A DNA stretch of 64,000 nt from positions 62,001 through 126,000 of the forward strand of contig NZ_CP062938.1 in the NCBI RefSeq assembly GCF_014898155.1, in the 5' to 3' direction. The DNA comes from Bifidobacterium eulemuris (GTDB lineage: Bacteria; Actinomycetota; Actinomycetes; Actinomycetales; Bifidobacteriaceae). Under the pieces are notes generated by a model that searched no databases, was not told where the DNA came from, and saw only the letters and a list, made by a program, of their open reading frames with translations. Below are positions 8,807-17,470 of the stretch, one piece after another. How positions within the stretch are numbered: the stretch's first letter is position 1; each line of letters begins with the position of its first letter. The position numbers were made by a program, and so were the translations under genes.

Positions 8807-9178
8807 TTGGAAGTCGACGATTTGCGCGGGCGTCATCTGATGGTTCCCGAACAGGAGTCGCCGGGCGAGTTCCAGTCGTTCCTCGACGCCCATCCCGAAC
8901 TGGATGTGGAACGCACGCATCGCTTCTACGACATGGACACCTTCAACCGATGCGAGCAAAGCGGCGACTTGCTGCTCACCTTGGACGCCTGGTCGGGCGT
9001 GCACCCCTCGCTGACCACTGTTCCCGTGCGATGGGATCTGCGCGTCCCCTACGGACTGCTATATGCCAAACGTCCGGATGATCGCGTGAGAGGATTCATC
9101 GCCGTCGTCAAGCGCATGCTGCGTCGGCGTCCATTTAATATGAATGGTGATGAACTACTTATATATGAGTATTTTTAA
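8807..9178 (+). pseudogene. LysR-type regulator remnant (C-terminal effector domain only)
   Basis: The frame encodes only the last part of a LysR effector domain. GVHPSLTTVPVRWDLRVPYGLLY matches the intact LysR at 35646 (ELHPSLVTVPCEWRYTVPYGIVY). No DNA-binding domain and no ATG precede it; a stop lies at 8789. After about 9130 the sequence turns AT-rich and the frame is probably foreign. It is divergent to the AKR at 8687, the usual LysR-target layout, so this is a decayed regulator of that gene. Confidence 0.72.
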
Positions 9179-9211
9179 ATTAAATCCTTAGGTATTGCTA
9201 ATATATAAGTA
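9156..9211. promoter_or_regulatory. Inverted repeat operator in front of hipB
   Basis: TACTTATATAT (9156-9166) and ATATATAAGTA (9201-9211) are perfect inverted copies. The right arm touches the hipB start codon. AT content is far above the surroundings. HipB proteins bind palindromes in their own promoter, so autoregulation is likely (inference). Confidence 0.55.
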
Positions 9212-9501
9212 TGTTTACATTGCTTGATGAATTAATGCCGGGGGATGTCTCCGCTGGTGTCGCGGAGCGCATGGTGGCGCGTCGCAAGGAACGGCATATG
9301 AGTCAGGCGCAGCTTGCCTCCGTGTCCGGGGTGAGTCTCGGTTCGCTGAGGCGGTTTGAGCAGCTTCATGAGATTTCGCTGACCTCGCTGGTCAGCATAG
9401 CCTTTGCGTTGCAATGCGAAAATGATTTCGAATCATTGTTCGCGAACCCGTACTATGCGACCATCGAGGATGTCGAGGCCGCTCGCAAACGGGGTGAATG
9501 A
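9211..9501 (+). CDS. XRE-family antitoxin, HipB-like
   Basis: 96 residues. A helix-turn-helix of the XRE type spans about residues 22-75 (RKERHMSQAQLASVSGVSLGSLRRFEQ). The stop overlaps the start of the HipA-like kinase by 4 bp (ATGA at 9498-9501), showing translational coupling. HipB-like proteins neutralise the kinase and repress the operon. The inverted repeat at its start codon is a candidate operator. Confidence 0.88.
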   Translation: MFTLLDELMPGDVSAGVAERMVARRKERHMSQAQLASVSGVSLGSLRRFEQLHEISLTSLVSIAFALQCENDFESLFANPYYATIEDVEAARKRGE

Positions 9502-10658
9502 TGACGGGCGGGGCACGTGTGGATGCATTGCCAGATGTCCAGCGACTCCATGTGCGGTTCGATGGGCATCCGGTGGGAACATTGGTACTTTCCGCCGCTC
9601 GAACGTTGGCCTTCTCGTACGATTCCGACTGGTTGCGCAACGGATTTTCCATCAGCCCGTTGAGTCTTCCCCTCCGTGAGGGGGTGTTCGTGGCGAAGCG
9701 AGATCCGCTGAACGGAATGTTCGGCGTGTTCGATGACAGCATGCCTGATGGATGGGGTCGTCTGCTGACGGATCGTCTGTTGCGTCAACGTGGCATGGAT
9801 CCCTATGCGGTGGGATTGTTGCAAAGACTCGCCATCGTCGGTTCCGGCGGAATGGGTGCGTTGGAGTACGAGCCTGAGGCGGTACTGGAGAACGAGCCTC
9901 TATGCGCCGACTTGGATGATATCGCGAGGGAATGCGCCCGACTGTTGGAAACGGACTACTCCGACGACTTGGATCGGCTGTTCGCGCTTGGCGGCTCGTC
10001 CGGAGGCGCCCGTCCTAAAATCATGACCGCTGTTGATGGCGAGGATTGGATCATCAAATTCCCGTCGTCGATGGATTCATCCGATATCGGGGAACGGGAA
10101 TACGAATTGTCAACGCTTGCGCGAGCATGTGGCATCGATATGCCCGAAACGCGATTGTTCCCATCCCGAACATGTTCGGGGTATTTTGGCGTGAAACGGT
10201 TTGACAGGGTGCGAACGACTTCGGGGCTGTCCAAAGTGCATATGGTGTCGGCCGGCGGTTTATTGGAAACATCGCATCGTCTGGCGAATCTGGATTACGG
10301 TCTGTTGATGCGATTGATCATGCGCATCACCGACAGCGCGGAGGAATGCGAGCGGCTATACCGGTTGATGTGTTTCAACGTGTTCATCGGCAACCGTGAC
10401 GACCACGCAAAAAACTTCAGCTACCTCTATGACCTTGGGCATGAACGATGGAGACTGTCTCCCGCCTACGACCTGACGGAAAATCCCGGCATCAACGGGG
10501 AACATACCACCGCGGTTGCCGGCAAGGGACACGGAATCGCCGTTGTGGATATGGTGGGCATCGGCGTGCGTGCGGGCATCACTCGTACCCGCTGTTTGAG
10601 CATCGCAGGCGAGATTCGAGACGCCGTCGCTTCGGCGGGCATCACGCCGAAGGATTGA
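9498..10658 (+). CDS. HipA-like Ser/Thr kinase toxin
   Basis: 386 residues. It has the HipA N-terminal couple domain (FSISPLSLPLREGVFV, FGVFDDSMPDGWGRLL) and the kinase C-domain: Gly-rich loop GGSSGGARPKI, ATP-binding Lys in DWIIKFPSS, catalytic NRDDHAKNFSYL and the DFG-like metal site SPAYDLT. E. coli HipA phosphorylates glutamyl-tRNA synthetase and slows growth; targets differ among homologues. All catalytic motifs look intact, so it is probably active. Second gene of a hipBA-type operon that may stabilise this accessory region. Confidence 0.9.
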   Translation: MMTGGARVDALPDVQRLHVRFDGHPVGTLVLSAARTLAFSYDSDWLRNGFSISPLSLPLREGVFVAKRDPLNGMFGVFDDSMPDGWGRLLTDRLLRQRGMDPYAVGLLQRLAIVGSGGMGALEYEPEAVLENEPLCADLDDIARECARLLETDYSDDLDRLFALGGSSGGARPKIMTAVDGEDWIIKFPSSMDSSDIGEREYELSTLARACGIDMPETRLFPSRTCSGYFGVKRFDRVRTTSGLSKVHMVSAGGLLETSHRLANLDYGLLMRLIMRITDSAEECERLYRLMCFNVFIGNRDDHAKNFSYLYDLGHERWRLSPAYDLTENPGINGEHTTAVAGKGHGIAVVDMVGIGVRAGITRTRCLSIAGEIRDAVASAGITPKD

Positions 10659-10748
10659 CGAGTCCGTCAGATTCATATGATTGATGTGTGCGGCCCATAC
10701 GACCTGACGGACCTTGACGATGTCGATGCTGGGAGTGTCCGAGCTCCA

Positions 10749-11339
10749 TTACGCCTGCGTCAGTGAGAATCCTCGGAAGATGTAGTTCATCTGGAAGACG
10801 ATGAAACGTTCGAGGGGCACGCCGCCCGGGTCGGCGAGCCATGCGGCGATGGTGGAGGTCAGCGCGGAGGCGTAGAACTCGCATACCAGATCGCGTTCGC
10901 GCCCGTATCTGGGAGCCTGGGCCGGCAGGTTCGCCTCGATCAGGGGTTTGAGCATGTCTTTGAACCGACGCGAGAACGAGGGATCGCCCCGGTCGGAGAG
11001 CAGCACGGCGACATACTCCTGATATTCCTCGGCGAACGACAGGATGTCGCTCATATGCGCGGTCAGCTGCTCATACGACGGCGCCTCGTTCGGCGACTGG
11101 TCCATCGCGTTGATGCGGTCGAAGAACTCGTCCTCGATGTGTGTGAGCACGTCGCGCACGCCACTGAAATACTCGTAGAACGTGGCACGGCTGTATCCCG
11201 CCAGCGCGGTGATCTCGCGCACGGTGATCTTGTCGATCGGGCCGGTGCAATACAGTCGCCAAAACGCGCGGATGAGTTTCTCCCGCGCCTGGGACGGGCG
11301 TCTTTCGCGTGCGGAGACTGCGATATGTTCGCCTTGCAT
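10749..11339 (-). CDS. TetR-family transcriptional regulator
   Basis: 196 residues from the ATG at 11339 (MQGEH); an ATG at 11381 would add 14. The helix-turn-helix is at residues 33-62 (KITVREITALAGYSRATFYEYFSGVRDVL). The C-terminal ligand domain is not assignable. Divergent to the SnoaL-like gene, with two palindromes between them. It probably represses that gene and itself. Confidence 0.9.
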   Translation of the reverse strand: MQGEHIAVSARERRPSQAREKLIRAFWRLYCTGPIDKITVREITALAGYSRATFYEYFSGVRDVLTHIEDEFFDRINAMDQSPNEAPSYEQLTAHMSDILSFAEEYQEYVAVLLSDRGDPSFSRRFKDMLKPLIEANLPAQAPRYGRERDLVCEFYASALTSTIAAWLADPGGVPLERFIVFQMNYIFRGFSLTQA

Positions 11340-11401
11340 TGTGATGCGCTCGCTTTTCTGCGGAAAATCACGGGTTTTCATCCAGCATACCTTACACATT
11401 G

Positions 11402-11447
11402 TCAGATTGTGTCTGAATGTTGGTATTTCAGTGAAAACTACACTGAA
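11402..11447. promoter_or_regulatory. Two palindromes between tetR and SnoaL-like gene
   Basis: TCAGA-N5-TCTGA lies at 11402-11416 and TTCAGTG-N7-CACTGAA at 11427-11447. Both are in the divergent intergenic region. Palindromes of this size suit a TetR dimer. Assignment to the neighbouring TetR is inference. Confidence 0.5.
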
Positions 11448-11540
11448 TATCGTCCGGTTCCCAACACAATGCAGGGTGAAGGCGGCCGGCTTTACGCAAT
11501 CAATATGGAATATGAACCCCAAGGAAGGATGGCATGCACA

Positions 11541-11963
11541 ATGGCCGACTACGCTGAGACGAGCGCGATGGAGGAAGCGATCAAGGACCGTCTGGAGACG
11601 GGATTCCGTAATTGGAACGGCGGCTACGACGGTTGGCTGGAATGGTGCAACACCCTCTACGAGCCGGATGCCTACTACAACATCCCCTTCAACGGATCCC
11701 AGCGCCGCTGCACGCTCGAGGAATACAAGGGCATGATGGGACAGCTGTTCGAGCACTTCACCATGGAGCTCGGCGCTTTCGACAACATGATCATCAAGGG
11801 CGACTGGGCCGCGATCAGGTATACGGTGAAGGTCAAGAATCTGGACACCGGGGCGGAGATCCTCCAGCACACCATGGAATTCGTCAAGTTCAAAGACAAC
11901 AAGGACGAACGCGGCGTGCGCGTCGTGGAAGGCTGGGCCCTGTCTGATTCCGCGCTGTGCTGA
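11541..11963 (+). CDS. SnoaL-like / NTF2-fold protein
   Basis: 140 residues from the ATG at 11541 (MADYAET); AAGGAAGG at 11521-11528 touches an earlier ATG at 11529 but suits the later one. The fold is read from the alpha-beta cone pattern: an N-terminal helix (MEEAIKDRLETGFRNWNGGYDGWLEWCNTLYEPDAYYN), a TLEEYKGMMGQLFEHF segment, and C-terminal strands (MIIKGDWAAIRYTVKVKN, VVEGWALSD). Members include polyketide cyclases, isomerases and binding proteins. Its substrate is unknown. Likely controlled by the divergent TetR. Confidence 0.75.
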   Translation: MADYAETSAMEEAIKDRLETGFRNWNGGYDGWLEWCNTLYEPDAYYNIPFNGSQRRCTLEEYKGMMGQLFEHFTMELGAFDNMIIKGDWAAIRYTVKVKNLDTGAEILQHTMEFVKFKDNKDERGVRVVEGWALSDSALC

Positions 11964-11994
11964 ATCGCTGTTCGCGGCCATGTTCGGCGCAGTG

Positions 11995-12028
11995 ATGGGC
12001 CGCCGATATCAGCGACATCGCGGCCCAT
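11995..12028 (+). terminator. Hairpin downstream of SnoaL-like gene
   Basis: ATGGGCCGC..GAT and ATC..GCGGCCCAT form a stem with an 8-nt loop 32 bp after the stop. No T run follows, so it may be a weak or factor-dependent terminator. Confidence 0.4.
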
Positions 12029-12064
12029 GGTCCTGAACTGCATCCCGGATGTGACTTGATCGCC

Positions 12065-12240
12065 TCACAGCAGCTTGTCGATATCATCCACAATCTGTTC
12101 GGCGGTCAGGCGATAACGGGCATACTGGGAGTCCAACGGTTCCCGGTCGGTGAACTCCTTGTCGGCGCCGTACGTGAGCGTGCGCACGCCGGTGGGGCCG
12201 TAGAACGCCGCCACCGATTCGCCGAAGCCGCCGGCGCGCT
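12065..12240 (-). pseudogene. C-terminal relic of an unidentified protein
   Basis: On the minus strand a frame ends at 12065 with a coherent C-terminal sequence (GESVAAFYGPTGVRTLTYG, ARYRLTAEQIVDDIDKLL). It has no start, and coding character is lost above 12240. The composition resembles the tail of a flavodoxin-fold oxidoreductase, but I do not recognise the family. Probably the 3' stub of a deleted gene. Confidence 0.4.
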
Positions 12241-12372
12241 GTCCGACTCAGGCCTGCGTCTTAATGAGGACAACGGATACGCGCTGAATGGTCGGGCAGG
12301 AGGCGGCGTGCTGGCCGTGGTGCTTTACGGCGCCCCACGCTTCGACGGATCCTTCTCATGCAATGCCGGCGG

Positions 12373-13371
12373 TTATTTGAAGTGCTTCCAGGATCCGATG
12401 AGTTCGATGCATGCGTGGCCGCCGATCTCTTTGCCGTGGTAGGTGCCCGTCACATCGCAGGAGGCTTCGTATTTATGCAGTTGCTTCATCACTGAAGCGA
12501 TCTCCTGTTCCTTGGGGTCCGGCGCGAACGTCAGAACCGCGTCCTCTGATGGAATGCGCACGGTGATCCTCGTCGGATAGTACTGGTCGGTCCGCTCGCT
12601 CAGCCAATACGCGTTCATGCCGTTTTCGAACGGCTCGATCTCGGCGTAATCCAAGGTGCCGTCTGCTCGCAGAATCGTGACCCAATGCTGCTGGTGCGAA
12701 GGGACGTCGCAGTCGAACACGCTTAGTACATCGCCGTTGTCCAGATACACCGCGATCCACGACCAGCGCAGCACATTCTTCATGTTCTGGTCCTGCCATT
12801 GGCGGTCGAACCAGCTATCCGCCCGAATCGAATAGCGTTCGTCTTTGAGGGTCATCGTACCCGTCGTACTCATATGCGGGATCGAGTACTGGTGCACGTA
12901 CATATCAAGCAGCTGGAATGCGCCGGTGCGTTTGCTGTAGATGGGCAGTCCGTAGCAGACTCCGACGCCTTCGACCGTGGCGTCGGGCATCGAGAAGCCG
13001 AACTCCATCCGGTCCCATGTGCCGCGCATGTACCCGTTGGGCATGGTGATGCCGAATCCGTTCTCGTCAAGCGTGACGTCCTTGGCCGAGTACATCTTGT
13101 CCTCGCCGTAGTAGTAGCCCGTGGTGTGGTCGGTCACCGAGACGACGGAGACGTACTTGGTGCCCAACACCGGAACCTTCATGATCATGAAATGGAACAG
13201 ATAGCTGATGGTGTGGCCGCGGTCGGTGAAATGACCGATGATGAACCATGAGTTCAGGCCGTATTCGGGTTTGTTGGCCAGATCTTCTTCGACGTCCACC
13301 ATGGGGTTGCTGCCGGTCATGGGCGTGCGCAGATTTGCGGTCAGGAGGTTTTCGTTGACGTTCATATTCAT
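12373..13371 (-). CDS. CrtC/AttH-like double-lipocalin domain protein
   Basis: 332 residues from the ATG at 13371. The pattern GTWDRMEFGFSMPDATVEG and DSWFDRQWQDQNM...RWSWIAVYLDNGDVLSVFDC resembles the hydroxyneurosporene synthase (CrtC)/AttH family, in which a Trp-x-Asp-x-Gln-Trp segment follows the first lipocalin barrel. In photosynthetic bacteria CrtC hydrates carotenoids; most members in gut actinobacteria have no known substrate and no carotenoid genes nearby. No signal peptide is seen. The divergent TetR at 13508 is the likely regulator. Confidence 0.75.
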   Translation of the reverse strand: MNMNVNENLLTANLRTPMTGSNPMVDVEEDLANKPEYGLNSWFIIGHFTDRGHTISYLFHFMIMKVPVLGTKYVSVVSVTDHTTGYYYGEDKMYSAKDVTLDENGFGITMPNGYMRGTWDRMEFGFSMPDATVEGVGVCYGLPIYSKRTGAFQLLDMYVHQYSIPHMSTTGTMTLKDERYSIRADSWFDRQWQDQNMKNVLRWSWIAVYLDNGDVLSVFDCDVPSHQQHWVTILRADGTLDYAEIEPFENGMNAYWLSERTDQYYPTRITVRIPSEDAVLTFAPDPKEQEIASVMKQLHKYEASCDVTGTYHGKEIGGHACIELIGSWKHFK

Positions 13372-13429
13372 GTCCTTGTGTGTTTTTCGTACGTGTGGTT
13401 TATTGTAGAACTCAGAGAATGAAAAACAA

Positions 13430-13496
13430 CTTCGAGTTCGATAAATCGGTTGGATAACCGACCATATCGGCGAAAAAGTTCGATAACGAGGCGCAA
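13430..13496. promoter_or_regulatory. Operator-like repeats between CrtC-like gene and tetR
   Basis: CGGTT-ggat-AACCG is a palindrome at 13447-13460. Two copies of GTTCGATAA flank it (one before, near 13436, and one after, near 13480). They sit in the divergent promoter region, where a TetR autorepressor would bind. Confidence 0.45.
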
Positions 13497-13507
13497 GGAG
13501 CATAAGC

Positions 13508-14047
13508 ATGGACCTACGAGTGGTGAAAACGCTGAAGAACATCGAACGAACGTTTCTGGACCTAGCGGCGAAAGACGGCATAGAGGACATGACGGTCAAA
13601 TCGCTCTGCACCCACGCGCAAATCAACAAGGCAACCTTCTACGCCCACTACGCGGGAATGCACGAACTGCTCGAGGATATGGAAGACAAGGCCATCGAAG
13701 AGATCCGAGCGGACAACGTCATCGATGAGAGGGCCCTGCGCGCCCCCACCGATTTTCTGATGCGCATGCTGGACGCCTGCGGCGACAACGAGGCGGCGAA
13801 CATTTTTATGAACAGCGGCCGGAGATCGACGTTCGTGCGCAAACTGTTCGCCGGCGTGAGGGAGGATCTGTATCGACGGTTCCCCGAGTTGCGTGACAGC
13901 GAAGGATTCGACTTCGTGCTGACCTTCGTGTTCCACGGGTTGATGGGTGTGACCACGGAATACGACGAAAACAAGGACGACAAGCGGCTCATCGCGAGCC
14001 GTTTGGGCGAAGGCATATCGCTGATGTTCCAGCGCGCGATGGCATGA
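13508..14047 (+). CDS. TetR-family transcriptional regulator
   Basis: 179 residues. The helix-turn-helix lies at residues 26-55 (MTVKSLCTHAQINKATFYAHYAGMHELL). The C-terminal half resembles the TetR_C7/33-type group (VFHGLMGV). Divergent to the CrtC-like gene. A GGCGCAAGGAGC region gives the ribosome site. Convergent with the ferric-reductase-like gene downstream. Confidence 0.88.
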   Translation: MDLRVVKTLKNIERTFLDLAAKDGIEDMTVKSLCTHAQINKATFYAHYAGMHELLEDMEDKAIEEIRADNVIDERALRAPTDFLMRMLDACGDNEAANIFMNSGRRSTFVRKLFAGVREDLYRRFPELRDSEGFDFVLTFVFHGLMGVTTEYDENKDDKRLIASRLGEGISLMFQRAMA

Positions 14048-14194
14048 CATCGCAACCGGTGCGGTTCGTGCGGCGAGGCGTTCTCGGCGACGTGCGTATG
14101 TCCTTCCATGATGAGGAGGATGGGATCCGATTTGGCATGCGTGTTCGTTGTGATGCCTTGTTTGGGATGGCGGAGGCCGGGATGGAGGAGTTCG

Positions 14195-15484
14195 TCACCA
14201 GGCGAACGGTTCGGAGAAGATGTCGGCGGGGCGCACGCCGTTGCGGCGTAGCATCGTTGTGATCGCGCGCAGCATGGGGGAGGGGCCGCCGATCAGATAC
14301 AGGGCGTCGGGTCTGATCGCGTCGGCGAGCTCCTGTTCGCTGAACTGGCCGACCAGCAGACGCAGCGTGTTTGCCGATTCCGCCGCCCATGCGGTCAGCT
14401 CGTTCTGTCCGATGAGGTCATCGAGCGTGCGCGCGGAATACAGCATGGTCACCTCGCGGCCATGCTCGGTGCAGTACTGGGCCACCGGTATCAGCGGCGT
14501 CACGCCGATGCCTCCGGCGTAGATGACCACAGGTCGCCCGCTCCCACGTTCCTCCAAGAACCGGCGGTATCGTCCGAACGGGCGCAGCATGGCGACCCGC
14601 ATTCCCTTGCTTATGGAAGTGCCGAGCAGCCGTGTGAAATCGCCGTCGGCGCGGATCGCGAACGTCATCAGGCCAACCGCGTTCGGCCGGTTCATGATGG
14701 AGAACGGATGGTATTCGCCCATGCCCTTGACCCCGGGGAAGCGTAGGAATACGAAATCGCCCTCCTCCCACGAGTCGGCCAATGCGGAAACGCGCACCTC
14801 GAGACTCCACACATCGCCGGAGATGCAGTGGATGTTGACGACCCTGCCTTGCGGTGCCAGAACACGGTCGCGGAACTTCGCCCACACATATACGGCCGCC
14901 ACAACGGCGGCGTAGGCGTTCGCCGTGGCGACGAACGCCGGCATCATCGTGAAATACCAGACGAGATTGAAATGCGCGATCACGATGGCCGTCGCCACGA
15001 TCAGCAGGCGGTGCAGCCACACGTTGACCTCATGCCGGCCCACGCGCTCGATCGCCCGCCGCAACGCCTTGGCCGGAGCGAAACGCTCCGAAATCCAACC
15101 CGCCATCGTGACCAACGCGACCACCACCAGCGCCAACAGCATATAGAACGCGACCTGACCGGTCAGCCGGGTCAGGCCCGCCGACGGCAGATCAAGCTGG
15201 TGGAGGAACGCGAACACCAAAGCCAGCACGCCCAGCACGCCATGCATCATATACATCTTCGGCAGACCAATCAGACGGTCCAGCCAGTGCGGGCGCGTGG
15301 CGAGCACGATGGCCTCCAGCATCCACACGTAGGCGACGAGCCCCGCGGCGATGCGCGGTATCAACGCGGCGATCATCGCCGGCGCGCAGACGACGAACAC
15401 CGCCACCAGCGTCGCCGGAATCACAACCAGCAGGGCGATCCAGACAAGAGGCACGATCAGACTCGGGCGAGGGGATGCGCTCAT
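14195..15484 (-). CDS. Ferric-reductase-like transmembrane flavoprotein (FAD/NAD(P)H domains)
   Basis: 429 residues. Six hydrophobic segments fill the first 200 residues. Two helices each carry a His pair at heme-ligand spacing: H81/H95 and H158/H171, as in NOX and FRE proteins. The C-terminal half is a ferredoxin-reductase module: FAD site GEYHPFSIMNRP, NAD(P)H site YAGGIGVTPLI and tail YLIGGPSPMLRAI. It would move electrons from cytoplasmic NAD(P)H across the membrane. Its ATG overlaps the stop of the flavodoxin lipoprotein by 4 bp, so the two are made together and probably work as one chain. Bifidobacteria are not known to make heme, so the retained ligands are notable. Confidence 0.85.
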   Translation of the reverse strand: MSASPRPSLIVPLVWIALLVVIPATLVAVFVVCAPAMIAALIPRIAAGLVAYVWMLEAIVLATRPHWLDRLIGLPKMYMMHGVLGVLALVFAFLHQLDLPSAGLTRLTGQVAFYMLLALVVVALVTMAGWISERFAPAKALRRAIERVGRHEVNVWLHRLLIVATAIVIAHFNLVWYFTMMPAFVATANAYAAVVAAVYVWAKFRDRVLAPQGRVVNIHCISGDVWSLEVRVSALADSWEEGDFVFLRFPGVKGMGEYHPFSIMNRPNAVGLMTFAIRADGDFTRLLGTSISKGMRVAMLRPFGRYRRFLEERGSGRPVVIYAGGIGVTPLIPVAQYCTEHGREVTMLYSARTLDDLIGQNELTAWAAESANTLRLLVGQFSEQELADAIRPDALYLIGGPSPMLRAITTMLRRNGVRPADIFSEPFAW

Positions 15485-16113
15485 AGGCCAAGGCCTTCAA
15501 CCCACGAGCGAACGTCGTCATCCGAGGTCGAGGAGCCGAAACGCTGCCCCTCCAGCCAGTCTCCGGTGCCGGCGAGCTCGGCCAGTTGGGTGCCGCTCGA
15601 ACCGAGTCCCGAACTGGAGGAAGTGCAGAACGGCACCACCGTCTTGCCGGTGAAGTCGTTCGCCACGACGAAGCTGCTGGTGGGCCAGGCGGCGATGCCC
15701 CACCAGATCGGGTAGCCGATGAACACGACGTCATAGGAATCCCAGCCGTCGACGGCAGCGGAGACGAGCTCCACGTCCCTGCTGTCGGGGTCGTCGTGCT
15801 CGCGCGAAACGCGGCTGTCGTTGTCGGTCCAATCCAAATCGTCATCGGAATACGGATCCGCCGCCTCGATCTCGAACAGGTCGCCTCCGGTCGCCGCGGC
15901 GATCTGCTCAGCCACGGCCGCGGTGGTGCCGGTGGCCGAATAGTAGGCCACCAGAACGGTGGCGTCGGTGACGGGTTCGGACGTGCTCGTGGACGAACCT
16001 GAGTCGTTCTGCGCGGAATCCGTCGAGGACTGCGCGGAATCCGTCGAAGAGCCGCAGCCGGCGAGGCTTGCGACGAGTGACAGACTGAGCGCTACGGTGG
16101 TGAGCTTCTTCAT
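15481..16113 (-). CDS. Flavodoxin-domain lipoprotein
   Basis: 210 residues. Signal peptide with lipobox SLAGC (Cys about residue 20), a Ser/Thr/Asp linker, then a flavodoxin fold: FMN phosphate loop AYYSATGTTAAVAEQI, WDSYDVVFIGYPIWWGIAAWP, and the second flavin loop PFCTSSSSGLGSS. It is a surface-anchored FMN protein. The AAGGATCC region gives the ribosome site. First gene of a two-gene operon with the ferric-reductase-like protein. Paralogues are at 25480 (lipoprotein), 28662 (cytosolic) and in the fusion at 34018. No MerR-type site was found upstream. Confidence 0.9.
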   Translation of the reverse strand: MKKLTTVALSLSLVASLAGCGSSTDSAQSSTDSAQNDSGSSTSTSEPVTDATVLVAYYSATGTTAAVAEQIAAATGGDLFEIEAADPYSDDDLDWTDNDSRVSREHDDPDSRDVELVSAAVDGWDSYDVVFIGYPIWWGIAAWPTSSFVVANDFTGKTVVPFCTSSSSGLGSSGTQLAELAGTGDWLEGQRFGSSTSDDDVRSWVEGLGL

Positions 16114-16324
16114 GATGGATCCTTGGTCTACGGGTTTGGGTGTCTCATCCGTGAGGATGTGCCGTCAGCATACGGTGAACGGCGATGGCTCATCAAATGT
16201 GCGGACAATATGGAGCCGTATGCCTTTTGTGCATAGTGCGCGTGGGGACTCGGCCGTCAAATCGTCGTGCGTCGGCGATTGGACGGCTGTCGGCCCCACG
16301 CGTGGGCCGACAGGTTCGGGTGTC

Positions 16325-17377
16325 TCAGCCGATATGGATTAGGGATTTGATGGCGCGGCGTTCATCCATCGCCTGGTAGGCGTCCTGCACATGATCGAGG
16401 TCGAAGGCGGCGGTGAACACCTTGCCCGGCTCGATGCGGCCGTCGAGCACGGCATCCAGCAGCACGTTCCTGTCGTAGGTGATGACCGAGGCGGGACCGC
16501 CCTTAAGACCGACGTTGCGCCAGAACAGTGAGTTGACGTCCAATTTCGCGGCATCGATATGCGGCACACCCACGCGTCCGATCGTGGCACCCGCGCGGGC
16601 GACGGCCAGAGCGGTCAGCGTGGACTGCTCCGAGCCGACGCATTCGAGCACGGCATCGGCACCGTCGCCGCCGGTGAGTTCCATCACACGCTCCACCGCC
16701 TCGTCGCCGCGCTCCGGCACGACGTCGGTGGCGCCGAACTCACGCGCCACAGCCTGACGGTCGGCATGGCGGCTCATGGCGATGATGCGCTCCGCGCCGA
16801 GCATTCTCGCGCCCAGCACACCGCACAGACCCACCGCGCCATCGCCGAACACCACGGCGGTGTCGCCGGGCTTGACCTCGGCGCTCACGGCGGCGTGATA
16901 ACCGGTGGCCATCACATCGGACAAAGCGAGCAGCGAGGCGCGCATATCAGCGGAATAATCGTCCGGCGTTCCGGGAATCCTGATCAGCGCGCCGTCCGCG
17001 TTGATCGCGCGCATGACCTCCGCCTGATAGCCGGCGTTGCCGCCCGGCTCCACATTGGGGCAGTCGGCGTCGAACCCGGCCTTGCATGCGGCGCAATGGC
17101 CGCAACCGTGGGTGAAGGGCACGATGACGAAATCGCCCGGCTTGATTTCGCGCACGTCGGCACCGACCTTCTCGACGATGCCGATGGCCTCGTGGCCGGC
17201 GAGCGAGCCGTGCTGGCGCTGGGAGATGCCTCGGAACCACCACAGATCCGACCCGCACACGCATGCGTCGAGCACGCGCACGATGGCGTCGGTCGGCTTC
17301 TCGATCGCAGGCTCCGGCACGTCGTGGACCTCCATGACGCCAGGCTCCACAAATACGGCTGCTTTCATCATTGTCAT
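16325..17377 (-). CDS. Zinc-dependent alcohol dehydrogenase (MDR superfamily)
   Basis: 350 residues from the ATG at 17377, seven bases after AAGGAG. The catalytic zinc site is present (CVCGSDLWW, GHEAIG) along with the structural zinc Cys cluster HGCGHCAACKAGFDADCPN. The Rossmann dinucleotide motif is VVFGDGAVGLCG. It oxidises or reduces small alcohols and aldehydes with NAD(P). A MerR-type promoter (19-bp spacer) is at 17439-17469. The alpha/beta hydrolase upstream has the same kind of promoter. This recalls MerR-controlled adhA of Bacillus (AdhR), a response to formaldehyde and methylglyoxal. Confidence 0.92.
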   Translation of the reverse strand: MTMMKAAVFVEPGVMEVHDVPEPAIEKPTDAIVRVLDACVCGSDLWWFRGISQRQHGSLAGHEAIGIVEKVGADVREIKPGDFVIVPFTHGCGHCAACKAGFDADCPNVEPGGNAGYQAEVMRAINADGALIRIPGTPDDYSADMRASLLALSDVMATGYHAAVSAEVKPGDTAVVFGDGAVGLCGVLGARMLGAERIIAMSRHADRQAVAREFGATDVVPERGDEAVERVMELTGGDGADAVLECVGSEQSTLTALAVARAGATIGRVGVPHIDAAKLDVNSLFWRNVGLKGGPASVITYDRNVLLDAVLDGRIEPGKVFTAAFDLDHVQDAYQAMDERRAIKSLIHIG

Positions 17378-17438
17378 AGTCCGCACTCCTTTTATCGTTC
17401 GCGCTCCACTGGCGGAGCGTCGTTGGGATACGGGACCG

Positions 17439-17469
17439 ACGATATTCTCCGGTAGCCGTTACCGGTCAA
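17439..17469 (-). promoter_or_regulatory. MerR-type promoter of alcohol dehydrogenase
   Basis: On the minus strand TTGACC (17469-17464), a 19-bp spacer with the dyad GGTAACGGCTACCGG, and TATCGT (17444-17439). The long spacer with a dyad between the boxes is the hallmark of MerR-activated promoters. It is one of five such sites in the window. Confidence 0.8.
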
Positions 17470-17470
17470 A

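Noticed and set aside
12056..12442. Plus-strand frame of 128 codons
   Set aside because: It overlaps a better minus-strand relic and the end of the CrtC-like gene; no recognisable sequence.
14044..14262. Plus-strand frame of 72 codons after the second TetR gene
   Set aside because: Arg-rich C-terminus overlaps the ferric-reductase-like gene; no ribosome site and no family.
16287..16313. Perfect hairpin CTGTCGGCCC..GGGCCGACAG as a terminator
   Set aside because: A strong stem but no T run on either strand, and it is 12 bp from the ADH stop; role undecided, so not listed as a feature.
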